From Flavobacterium xanthum (GTDB lineage: Bacteria; Bacteroidota; Bacteroidia; Flavobacteriales; Flavobacteriaceae), in NCBI RefSeq assembly GCF_900142695.1, contig NZ_FRBU01000001.1:124001-188000 (forward strand): a stretch of 64,000 nucleotides of DNA, in the 5' to 3' direction. Each line of letters begins with the position of its first letter. The first letter of the stretch is position 1. The translations under genes were made by a program, and so were the position numbers. Below the pieces are notes generated by a model. That model worked only from the letters and a program-made list of their open reading frames with translations. It had not been told where the DNA came from and ran no database searches. Positions 36,094-43,994 of this stretch are shown piece after piece.

Positions 36094-37578
36094 TTATTCG
36101 CTGTCGCCAATGTCAGCCATGGTATGAAGTTTTAAAATTCTTGAACTTTCCTCTTTTACCAGAGGATTTTTTTTCATTTGCCATAAAAAATCACTGGCAA
36201 ATTTTCTGGTTCTTTCCATGTTCACAATTGGTTTTGGGTAATTGACACCCACTTCAAAATTATTAAATTTTTGGTCTAAATAAGTCATTTTAAAAGGTTC
36301 ATGTACAAAAGCGCGAGGTAAATCTCGTAATTCTGGAACCCATTTTTTTATAAATTCACCGTCAGCATCGTGCTCGTAGCTGTTCTTGATTGGATTGTAT
36401 ATGCGTAACATGTTGATACCGGTTTCACCAGCCTGCATTTGCAACTGCGGAAAATGTATTCCTGGTTCAAAATCTAAAAACATCTGGGACAAGTGTTGCG
36501 TAGCTTCCTGCCATGGCTGCCATAAATTATGGGTAAAAAAGGAAACGAGCATGGCGCGCATCCTAAAATTTAGATAACCTGTTTCGTTCAAGCAACGCAT
36601 GCAAGCGTCAACTAATGGGAATCCAGTTTGGCCTGTTTTCCATGCTTGAATATAATTCTCATTGATTTTCTTTTTCAAGGAATGAAATCCTTTATTTACG
36701 CTTTCAAACTCCATGATTTCTTCCATTTCAAATTTTTGAATGAAATGTGCTTGCCATGTGAGTCGGGATACAAACGAATCAATTTGTTTTTTGTCCTTGC
36801 AAACCAGTCTAAAAGCAGCCGCTTTTTGCAATACTTGTCTTGAGGATAAATTTCCCCAAGCAATGTAGGGTGATAATCTGCTGCAACTTTTTCTAGCTAG
36901 TAAAGGTTTTGAAATATGTGAGCTGTAATTATGGTAGCGTTCATCAAAGAAAGTTTGTAAATATTTGCCAGCCATGGTAGCGCCTCCTTTTTGGAAGATG
37001 CTATCTGGAATAGTCTCTAGATTTGTTTTCTCTAATGTTTTTTCAAGTTCTTCGATAGCTTCAGACGACAGGTAATTTGTTGGGTTAGCATCAAAAATAT
37101 ATTGGGGTTGATTCATATATTCTTCCCACTGAGATACCCAATTGGTTCTGTTTCTTAAAGCTCTAAAAATTCCGTTATTCGTGTTTTCAACCCAGTTTAT
37201 TTGGTTGTTTTTACAAAATCTTTTGAATGTTTTGTCTCTTTCATAGGTGACTTTCAATCCTGTTTCCTGATGTGAAAACACAGTATCTATCTTGTAAAGT
37301 TCCTCTAAGATATTGAAAACATGAAGCACTTCTGAAGAGACTGCTAAAATGTGCGTGTTGGAAGGTTTCAGTTGTTTATTTAAATCTACTATGGATTGCT
37401 TGATGAAATTCCAGTGTCGCGAACTGTAATGCAAATCATTTTCTAAAGATTTCTCGAATACATAAAGTAACAAAGTTGGATTGCCCGTGTTTATTGCATT
37501 AAAGATTGCCTCGTTATCTTGTAAACGAAGGTCTCTTTTAAACCAAACCACATTGATTATTTTTTTACTTGTGTTCAT
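36094..37578 (-). CDS. Cryptochrome/deoxyribodipyrimidine photolyase family protein
   Basis: A 494-residue flavoprotein. The antenna domain begins VVWFKRDLRLQDNEAIFNAI. The FAD domain has SCSRLSPYIAWGNLSSRQVL, then FPLVDACMRCLNETGYLNFR and MRAMLVSFFTHNLW. The region after it (DFEPGIHFPQLQMQAGETGI) differs clearly from the DYDMSANVGNWQW signature of the CPD photolyase at 31349. It is therefore a distinct subfamily whose activity (repair, photoreception or both) cannot be assigned by eye. It starts 1 base after the cryptochrome DASH stop. Confidence 0.9.
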   Translation of the reverse strand: MNTSKKIINVVWFKRDLRLQDNEAIFNAINTGNPTLLLYVFEKSLENDLHYSSRHWNFIKQSIVDLNKQLKPSNTHILAVSSEVLHVFNILEELYKIDTVFSHQETGLKVTYERDKTFKRFCKNNQINWVENTNNGIFRALRNRTNWVSQWEEYMNQPQYIFDANPTNYLSSEAIEELEKTLEKTNLETIPDSIFQKGGATMAGKYLQTFFDERYHNYSSHISKPLLARKSCSRLSPYIAWGNLSSRQVLQKAAAFRLVCKDKKQIDSFVSRLTWQAHFIQKFEMEEIMEFESVNKGFHSLKKKINENYIQAWKTGQTGFPLVDACMRCLNETGYLNFRMRAMLVSFFTHNLWQPWQEATQHLSQMFLDFEPGIHFPQLQMQAGETGINMLRIYNPIKNSYEHDADGEFIKKWVPELRDLPRAFVHEPFKMTYLDQKFNNFEVGVNYPKPIVNMERTRKFASDFLWQMKKNPLVKEESSRILKLHTMADIGDSE

Positions 37579-37579
37579 T

Positions 37580-38893
37580 TTATTTTTCTAAAATAATTTG
37601 TTGTTGCAACCATAAGTTCTGGAATTTTGATTGTCCATCGTAATTGCTAGCTTGTAAATCAACATTGAATTTTCGGTTTCTAGGATCGTTGCCCACTCCT
37701 GATACATACATCCAATTGCCGTAGTTGCTGTGAACATCGTAATCTATAAGCATCGATTCAAAATACGTGGCACCGATACGCCAGTCTAGCAGAAGCTCTT
37801 TAGCGAAATAAGAAGCTACATTTTGTCTTCCACGATTGCTCATCCAGCCTGTTTGCTTTAATTCGATCATATTTGCATTTACAAAGGGAGCTGCAGTAGT
37901 TCCATTTATCCAATTCTCAATGTCTGCCGTATTTTTTTTCCAATCGTAACTTTTGTTTAGAATTCCTCCAATTTTAAAAATAGAATTCCCATTTTTTAAT
38001 GAAATATATTTAAAGTAGTCCCTCCATATCAATTCGAAAATTAACCAATAAGTCGAGTCATTTTTTCCTATTTGTTGTTCATAGTTAACAATCTCCCAAT
38101 AGATTGTTTTGGCAGAGATACAGCCATTTGCCAGCCAAGGTGAAAATTTCGAACTAAAATCTGTCCCAATTAATCCGTTGCGGGTCAATTTATAGACACT
38201 AATTTTTTTTGTTTCCCAAAAATAATACTGCAACCTTTTTGACGCTTCTTCTTCTCCTCCTCGAAAAGGAAAAGCGGATCTGCTATCTAAATTAAAATCA
38301 CTAAAACCTAATGTTTCCATTGAAGGGATTTCAGTTTCATTGGCTTTCCAATTTTCCTTTGGCATTGGCTTCACAACAAATTCCGTTTTGACTTTCGCCC
38401 ATTTTTCGCATTGATTTCTGAATTGAGTAAAAACATTTGGAATCAATTGTATCTCAAAGGGAACATCTTCAGGATGAAATAAAAATTGATTATAAGTGCC
38501 CTTAAACGCTACAAAATTTGAAATTTTCACTTTTATTTTTGCTAAAATGTCCGCTTCCTCACTCGTCCATTCTTCTTGGAAATAAACAGAATTAATTTCG
38601 TTTTTACTACAAAGCTCTGGAACTGCATCTTCTGGCTTTTGGTAATAAACTAAAAGCGGTATGTTCAGTTTTTTTAAATTTATCCTTAATTCGGTCACTG
38701 ATTCAATTAAAAATTTAGCTCGGAATTTTTCTGTTTTTTTAATACCGTAATTGGCCTCCATAAAATGTCTTGGATCAAAACAATACACCGCAATGACAAC
38801 TTTATTTTCGGCAATGGCAGTAGTTAAAGACTCATTATCAGTAACTCTTAAATCATTTCTAAACCAAACTAAACCTTTTTGTTTTTTTTGCAT
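37580..38893 (-). CDS. Cryptochrome DASH
   Basis: A 437-residue member of the DASH subfamily. The N-terminus is GLVWFRNDLRVTDNESLTTA, with FKGTYNQFLFHPEDVPF, which is typical of DASH. The FAD domain ends with MLIDYDVHSNYGNWMYVSGV, then GNDPRNRKFN. DASH proteins repair dimers in single-stranded DNA and can act as light sensors. Its start overlaps the DUF2256 gene by 25 bases, so the two are translationally linked. Confidence 0.93.
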   Translation of the reverse strand: MQKKQKGLVWFRNDLRVTDNESLTTAIAENKVVIAVYCFDPRHFMEANYGIKKTEKFRAKFLIESVTELRINLKKLNIPLLVYYQKPEDAVPELCSKNEINSVYFQEEWTSEEADILAKIKVKISNFVAFKGTYNQFLFHPEDVPFEIQLIPNVFTQFRNQCEKWAKVKTEFVVKPMPKENWKANETEIPSMETLGFSDFNLDSRSAFPFRGGEEEASKRLQYYFWETKKISVYKLTRNGLIGTDFSSKFSPWLANGCISAKTIYWEIVNYEQQIGKNDSTYWLIFELIWRDYFKYISLKNGNSIFKIGGILNKSYDWKKNTADIENWINGTTAAPFVNANMIELKQTGWMSNRGRQNVASYFAKELLLDWRIGATYFESMLIDYDVHSNYGNWMYVSGVGNDPRNRKFNVDLQASNYDGQSKFQNLWLQQQIILEK

Positions 38894-39003
38894 TTTTCGC
38901 TACAATATTTGACTTCGTCCCATACTTTCTCCCATTTTTTCCGCCAGTTAAAAGGCCGGTTGCATACCAAGCACATTTTTGAAGGCAGATTTTCCTTTTT
39001 CAC
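38869..39003 (-). CDS. DUF2256 family small Cys-rich protein
   Basis: A 44-residue protein from a GTG start at 39003: MKKENLPSKMCLVCNRPF, then NWRKKWEKVWDEVKYCSEKC and a Lys-rich tail. The CxxC and CxxxC pairs suggest a zinc knuckle. This matches DUF2256, which recurs next to photolyases. The GTG overlaps the stop of the ABC1 kinase gene (TAGTG), and its own end overlaps the DASH start by 25 bases, so it is clearly part of the operon. It is too short for most ORF filters. Confidence 0.85.
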   Translation of the reverse strand: MKKENLPSKMCLVCNRPFNWRKKWEKVWDEVKYCSEKCKKNKKV

Positions 39004-40310
39004 TAGTTGTATTTTTCATATTCATTGACAACAATTTTTGCTTTCAAATCAAACATCAAATTGTATAGGCCAAAAAAGGTTCTATTCATGTAAATAAAGT
39101 GCTTAGAGCCTCTGTTTCCATTCATTTTTCTAAGATTCGTATCTTTTGAAAATCGTTCTCCCAATTGCGCGATACTTTCAAAAAAAGTTTCATCCGAGAA
39201 GTCGAATGTTTTTGCTTGAAAAGGCTTCGTAAATAAGGATAATAAATCATGGAACAATTCGGTGAAATAGGCTACCTCTTCTTTGGAATCGTCTGCTCGT
39301 AAAATTTCTAAATCAAATAATTTAGCATTGAATATTTTAGGGTCGTTGATAACTTTTTTATCAATCAACTCAAAATACGGAGTGTAAAAGTCCGTTGGAA
39401 TCTGTTTCATACACCCAAAATCCAATGCCACTAATTCGTTTTTATCGTTCACTAAGAAGTTACCAGGATGTGGATCAGCGTGTACTTTTCTCAGAATATG
39501 AATTTGGTACATGTAGAAATCCCATAAGGCCTGACCCACTTTGTCAGCCACTTTTTGGTCCGTATTTTTCTTTGTAAACTCAGAAAGGTGAATCCCTGTC
39601 ATCCAGTCCATGGTGATAATTTTCTCTGATGAAAATTTTGGATAATACTCTGGAAAGACTAAGTTTTCAATTTTTTTACAAGCGGCAACTACTTCTTGGC
39701 TTTGTTTTAATTCCAAGAGATAATTGGTTTCCTCAATCAATTTGTCTTCTACTTCTTTGAAATATTTATCGGAATCCTTGCCTTGAAGGTTAAACATTCT
39801 GATAGCAATGGGTTTTACCATCGCTAAATCAGATGAAATACTGTTGGCAACTCCAGGATATTGAATTTTCACTGCTAATTTTTTACCGTCTTTAAAGGCA
39901 ACGTGCACTTGTCCAATACTAGCTGCGTTAAGAGAGGTGGAGTTGAATTCATCAAATATTTCAAATGGTGTTTTTCCAAAATTTGCCTTGAACGTTTTTA
40001 ACACTAAAGGAGCTGAAAGTGGCGGAACAGAAAATTGGGAAAGAGAAAATTTTTCGACATAGGCTTGTGGTAGAAAACTTTTGTCCATACTTAGCATTTG
40101 GGCAACTTTCAAAGCACTTCCTTTCAGACTTTTCAGGCCATCGTAAATATCCTCTGCATTGTCTTCATTTAATTTATCACGAGTCAAATCTGAATTGACC
40201 ATTTTTTCTCCATAATATTTTAAATAGTTAACACCAACTTTGGCACCTGTTTGCACAAGTTTTGTTGCTCTTTCAATTTTTGAAGTAGGTATGTAGTCTA
40301 TGGTTTTCAT
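39003..40310 (-). CDS. ABC1/UbiB-family atypical kinase
   Basis: A 435-residue protein of the ABC1/AarF/UbiB family. It has the family's KxGQ-like motif region KGSALKVAQMLSMDKSFLP, the N-lobe segment AASIGQVHVAFKDGKKLAVK, and the catalytic VHADPHPGNFLVND and ALDFGCMKQ. These proteins are ATPases or kinases linked to isoprenoid lipid (quinone) metabolism and membrane stress. There is no C-terminal membrane helix pair. It follows the TetR gene with a 1-base overlap and precedes DUF2256. Confidence 0.9.
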   Translation of the reverse strand: MKTIDYIPTSKIERATKLVQTGAKVGVNYLKYYGEKMVNSDLTRDKLNEDNAEDIYDGLKSLKGSALKVAQMLSMDKSFLPQAYVEKFSLSQFSVPPLSAPLVLKTFKANFGKTPFEIFDEFNSTSLNAASIGQVHVAFKDGKKLAVKIQYPGVANSISSDLAMVKPIAIRMFNLQGKDSDKYFKEVEDKLIEETNYLLELKQSQEVVAACKKIENLVFPEYYPKFSSEKIITMDWMTGIHLSEFTKKNTDQKVADKVGQALWDFYMYQIHILRKVHADPHPGNFLVNDKNELVALDFGCMKQIPTDFYTPYFELIDKKVINDPKIFNAKLFDLEILRADDSKEEVAYFTELFHDLLSLFTKPFQAKTFDFSDETFFESIAQLGERFSKDTNLRKMNGNRGSKHFIYMNRTFFGLYNLMFDLKAKIVVNEYEKYN

Positions 40311-40969
40311 TATTTGTTGTATATTTTTTCTTTGAAAATAAATTTTCCAAAGTCGATTAAGCTGTCTAAAGGCGCAATGTTCATTAGTTCGAAAGTTGCT
40401 TTTACTGATTTTTCGATATAAATATCTGTTTTCTCAAAAGCAGGAGACGAATCATCTATCCAGAACTTTAAAGCTAATAAAAGCTGTATCCAAGAGGTTT
40501 CTTGAAATGTTTTTTCTTGGAAATTTTGAAGTTTTTCTTGCTGTGTTCTAAAGTTATCTGAAATAATTTCAGCCAAATAGTTTTTAAAACTGTTTCTAAG
40601 TCCAGAAAGTTGCATCAATTTTTTCAATTGATTGTTGTGTTCTTTTAAGGTCATCACGACATAACTTCTGTTTGCTGTAAGTATTTCAAAGAAAGTGAAG
40701 TAAAAACTCAGTAACTTACTTTTCATGTCATAGGTTTCGTAGTCTTTGTTTTTATTTAGCAATTCAACTGTTTTTTCTAAGAACATTTTAAAGATTTCTT
40801 TCTCAATACTTTCTATAGTACCAAAAAAGGCATAAAATTCTGTTTCCGAAAAATCATTTATTTTTGTAAAATGATATACTGATTTTGGTTTCTCACTGTA
40901 TTCAAGTACGTAGTTCATGTACATTGAAACTATTTTGTCCTTAGTTATTACTGTTTTTTTAGTAGCCAT
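40310..40969 (-). CDS. TetR-type transcriptional regulator
   Basis: A 219-residue protein. The N-terminal TetR-like HTH is TKDKIVSMYMNYVLEYSEKP, then KSVYHFTKINDFSETEFYAF. The remainder is an all-helical ligand-binding type domain. The HTH is more diverged than in classic TetR members. It heads the long - strand light cluster. An inverted repeat TAACGATATA/TATATCGTTA lies between it and the divergent oxidoreductase gene, a candidate operator. Confidence 0.8.
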   Translation of the reverse strand: MATKKTVITKDKIVSMYMNYVLEYSEKPKSVYHFTKINDFSETEFYAFFGTIESIEKEIFKMFLEKTVELLNKNKDYETYDMKSKLLSFYFTFFEILTANRSYVVMTLKEHNNQLKKLMQLSGLRNSFKNYLAEIISDNFRTQQEKLQNFQEKTFQETSWIQLLLALKFWIDDSSPAFEKTDIYIEKSVKATFELMNIAPLDSLIDFGKFIFKEKIYNK

Positions 40970-40994
40970 TTTTTCTGTGTTTCAAATTAGAGTA

Positions 40995-41079
40995 TAAAGG
41001 TAGTGAATGTTTAACGATATATTAATAAAGTTAAACAAAATTTAATATAATTTTATATCGTTATAAATCATTAGCTTTA
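40995..41079. promoter_or_regulatory. Divergent promoter region with symmetric inverted repeat
   Basis: TACCTTTA on the - strand (41002-40995) and TAGCTTTA on the + strand (41072-41079) resemble -7 boxes for the TetR operon and the TIGR01777 gene. Between them the perfect 10-bp arms TAACGATATA (41012-41021) and TATATCGTTA (41054-41063) lie 9 and 8 bases from the two boxes. TAAACAAA (41032-41039) sits in the middle. The symmetry suggests one regulator controlling both directions. Confidence 0.6.
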
Positions 41080-41086
41080 CACTATT

Positions 41087-42001
41087 ATGAAAAAAAATGT
41101 TTTAATAAGCGGCGGTTCGGGATTTATCGGTAGACATTTAACGGCGCTGTTGCTTACCAAAGGATATTCAGTTTCTATCTTGAGTAGAACTGAAAAGAAA
41201 AATAAGGGAGATATTTTCTACTATAAGTGGGATGTTGCAATCGGCACAATTGAGGAGGAAGCAGTTTTAAAAGCAGATTACATCATTCATCTGGCAGGCG
41301 AAAATATCGCAGAGAAAAGATGGAGTGCGAAACGAAAAGCGGCCATCATTGATAGCAGAGAAAAATCATCCCAACTGTTATATTCGGTTTTAAAAAAGCA
41401 TTACAAAAAGCTTGACGCGTTTATTTCAGCCTCGGCCGTTGGAATTTATGGAGCAGTAAATGGGAAAAAAATCTGTACCGAAGAGACTGTTCCAGCTAAT
41501 GATTTTTTAGGATACACCTGTCAAAAATGGGAAGAGTCTATTGATTTTATTGAAAATTTAAATATCCGTACTGTTAAAATCCGAACGGGATTAGTCTTAG
41601 GCAAAAACGACGGTTTTTTGAAGAAACTTATTCCGCTTTTCAAATACAGATTGGGTTCAGCATTGGGTTCAGGCAACCAATATATGCCATGGATTCATGT
41701 TGATGATTTGTGTACCATGTATTTAGAAGCGATTGAAAATACTGAAATGGTTGGGCCTTATAACGCTGCCATTAACGACAATACTACAAATGCCGTATTT
41801 TCTAAAACATTGGCTCGTATTTTTGGCTATTCGATCTGGTTGCCCAATGTGCCTGCGTTTGTTCTGAAGCTTGTGATGGGGGAAATGGCCGTAATTGTAT
41901 TGACGGGAAGAAGAATTTCCTCTGATAAAATAGAACAAACGGGTTTTAAATTTAAGTTTAAAAATTTAGAAGAAGCATTGCGAGACTGTTTAACAAAATA
42001 G
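41087..42001 (+). CDS. TIGR01777 family oxidoreductase (epimerase-like)
   Basis: A 304-residue NAD(P)-binding protein. The Rossmann motif is ISGGSGFIGRHLTALLLTKG, followed by the family's IIHLAGENIAEKRWSAKRKA. The C-terminal DUF1731-type segment includes VPAFVLKLVMGEMAVIVLTG, then RRISSDKIEQTGFKFKF. The substrate is unknown. It is transcribed divergently from the TetR/photolyase run, and members of this family occur in light-induced clusters. Its stop is 2 bases from the converging yceI-like stop. Confidence 0.92.
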   Translation: MKKNVLISGGSGFIGRHLTALLLTKGYSVSILSRTEKKNKGDIFYYKWDVAIGTIEEEAVLKADYIIHLAGENIAEKRWSAKRKAAIIDSREKSSQLLYSVLKKHYKKLDAFISASAVGIYGAVNGKKICTEETVPANDFLGYTCQKWEESIDFIENLNIRTVKIRTGLVLGKNDGFLKKLIPLFKYRLGSALGSGNQYMPWIHVDDLCTMYLEAIENTEMVGPYNAAINDNTTNAVFSKTLARIFGYSIWLPNVPAFVLKLVMGEMAVIVLTGRRISSDKIEQTGFKFKFKNLEEALRDCLTK

Positions 42002-42003
42002 CA

Positions 42004-42543
42004 TTATTTTAGTACACAAACAATTTGAGTATTTACGTTTTTCGCTATTTTGCTGCGTACGATAAAAGGAATTTCGATCCTAAAATCATCCGTGTTTAAG
42101 GGGAATTCGGATTGGATCTCGACTCCATTATCGACCCTTTTTAGTGTTCCTTTGATTGTCATTTTTTTAGTACGACCCCGTATGGTTATTTTGCCGTTGA
42201 TTTGATAGGGGCGAAATTCTGAGGTAAGGTTGTTTAAATCAAATTTTTCAATAGTACCTTTAAAGAAGGCTCTTGGATACCGGTTGCTTTCCATGTAATT
42301 TTTGTTAAAATGCTCTTCCATCAAATTTCTTTTGAATTTAAAATCTTTGATGTTAATCCAACACGCAATATCGCCTGTTTTAGTGATCAAAATACAGGTA
42401 GTTTTTTCGTTCGTTGCTTTCACCTCCTCAAACAAAGGTATTGAAGCCTCAAAATTTGTGATGCCTGCGTATGAAACCAATTTTTCCTGGGCGTTAATTG
42501 CAAGAGCAATAAAGAGTAGCGCTATTGAGGTAATTTTTTCCAT
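42004..42543 (-). CDS. YceI family protein
   Basis: A 179-residue secreted protein with signal peptide MEKITSIALLFIALAINAQ. The YceI lipocalin-like fold is suggested by FEASIPLFEEVKATN, RNLMEEHFNKNYMESNRYPR, then FFKGTIEKFDL and KGTLKRVDNGVEIQSEFPL. Such proteins bind isoprenoid lipids such as polyprenyl quinones in the periplasm. The position beside isoprenoid and light genes is suggestive but may be chance. Confidence 0.87.
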   Translation of the reverse strand: MEKITSIALLFIALAINAQEKLVSYAGITNFEASIPLFEEVKATNEKTTCILITKTGDIACWINIKDFKFKRNLMEEHFNKNYMESNRYPRAFFKGTIEKFDLNNLTSEFRPYQINGKITIRGRTKKMTIKGTLKRVDNGVEIQSEFPLNTDDFRIEIPFIVRSKIAKNVNTQIVCVLK

Positions 42544-43076
42544 AACACTTTATGAATTAAATTATACCGACTCTTTTTTGAATACATTCTCCCTAAAGCA
42601 TGCGGGAGATTCTATTTTTTACCATATCGGCTTGATACTATACATTTTAGACATAATCTTATTATTAATAGAATTACTTAAAGTTATGAAAAAAATAGAA
42701 TATATAAAAGTTTTTTATCTTTGAAAAATAGTAACATCAGTTAATTTTTCACCCGATTTTTAATCAGAAATTGCAGTAGGTTTTACTTTTAAAAAGACTT
42801 TAATAGTGGTTTTTGAGTAGCAAGTAATTAGAGAATGCTCTGTTTATTATCTATTTGGAGTTTCGGCGCCTGAATTTGTTCAAGTAGTCACTACCCGAAA
42901 CTAGTGGAGCGTCCAGTTATAGGGCCGTAGTAACCCTAGATGAATTGGCATCAAAAAAAATTATTGGCTCGAGTAAGCACAAAAACTGTTGCATATTGAA
43001 AAGTTGTAACCACTTGAGGAAATTATAAACACTCCTATTTTTCAGTTTTACTAATGATAGCTAACCTATTACAGTT
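42544..43076. other. Gene-free stretch with a GC-richer hairpin island
   Basis: No coding frame recognised. Around 42859-42902 the arms AGTTTCGG and CCGAAACT enclose a palindrome GTAGTCACTAC, followed by GGAGCGTCCAGTTATAGGGC. This block is richer in G+C than its surroundings. It could be a decayed repeat or a small RNA; I cannot assign it. Confidence 0.4.
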
Positions 43077-43622
43077 TTAGAATTCCAACTGTATATTGTA
43101 GTTTTTTAAATTTTCTAGTGATTCTTTAGAAGTATAATCGAATTCTTCCTCATTTAGGTCTTTTTCTTTCTTTAAGGATATTTGTTTAATGCAGTTATAA
43201 AAACGGCGTACATCATTGTTGTTCGAAAGGATTAAACCGGGTACTAATGCGCTCTTGCCTGTGCTGTCTTTGGCAACCATTGTAAAATAAGAGGAATTAC
43301 AATGTTTGATTTTTCCGGTTTGGATGTTTTCGGCTTCTACACGAATTCCTATAATCATCGAGCTTTTACCCACATAGTTTACGCTGGCTTTCATCTTCAC
43401 GAGTTCGCCCACTTCAATCGGTTTTAGAAAATTTACAGTTTCTACCGAGGCGGTAACGCAATAATTACCTGAGAATTTTGAAGCGCAGGCAAATGCAATT
43501 TGATCCATCAAGGATAAAATATATCCTCCATGAATCTTACCACTAAAGTTGGTGTAATTGGGCAACATCAATTCTGAAATACTAATGTCTGAGGAGGCCA
43601 CAGTTTTAAAGGTCCGATTCAT
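43077..43622 (-). CDS. Acyl-CoA thioesterase (hotdog fold)
   Basis: A 181-residue YciA/BFIT-type thioesterase that hydrolyses acyl-CoAs. It has the hotdog helix with the catalytic region FSGKIHGGYILSLMDQIAFA, the following CVTASVETVNFLKPIEVGEL, and VNYVGKSSMIIGIRVEAENI. The last ~40 residues form a C-terminal helical tail. It starts directly after the neighbouring hypothetical gene (abutting at 43622/43623) and is probably co-transcribed with it and rmuC. Confidence 0.92.
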   Translation of the reverse strand: MNRTFKTVASSDISISELMLPNYTNFSGKIHGGYILSLMDQIAFACASKFSGNYCVTASVETVNFLKPIEVGELVKMKASVNYVGKSSMIIGIRVEAENIQTGKIKHCNSSYFTMVAKDSTGKSALVPGLILSNNNDVRRFYNCIKQISLKKEKDLNEEEFDYTSKESLENLKNYNIQLEF

Positions 43623-43988
43623 CTATTTTATTTTAAAAGGAGAATTTACTTTTTTGACGTCTGTAATAAAATAGCGCGTGTCGCCCCACCACGGAAATGT
43701 TCGGTACCGTTCTACATATTTTACTTGAACATATTGACCCTCCATTTCTTTTAAATCTAAGATTACTTTTTCTTCGCTATCCATTACTGAAAAAGAAAAT
43801 ATTTGTGCGCCAGAAATTCCTTGACTAATTTCTCCTTCCCATGTTTTGAAAGCAACTCCTTTGTTGCTGACTTTGATTAATTCGCCTGAACGAAAGCCTT
43901 CACTGTAGGTTGCATTGTATAAAAAAGTAAAATAACCTACAATAAACAGTACTAGTATTGCAGTGGTAATCATTAAAAATTTTCTCAT
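43623..43988 (-). CDS. Small membrane-anchored protein of unknown function
   Basis: 121 residues. One N-terminal transmembrane segment (FLMITTAILVLFIVGYFTFL) is followed by a ~90-residue beta-rich domain (GFRSGELIKVSNKGVAFKTW, then EGEISQG) that is probably periplasmic. I believe homologues are conserved in Flavobacteriaceae, sometimes misnamed 6-phosphogluconate dehydrogenase, for which there is no support in the sequence. It lies between rmuC and the thioesterase on one strand. Confidence 0.75.
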   Translation of the reverse strand: MRKFLMITTAILVLFIVGYFTFLYNATYSEGFRSGELIKVSNKGVAFKTWEGEISQGISGAQIFSFSVMDSEEKVILDLKEMEGQYVQVKYVERYRTFPWWGDTRYFITDVKKVNSPFKIK

Positions 43989-43994
43989 TTTTTA

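Noticed and set aside
36386..36843. + strand frames over the second cryptochrome gene
   Set aside because: Antisense shadows; Cys-rich appearance (CICNCGKC) comes from the reverse reading of the conserved FAD-domain sequence.
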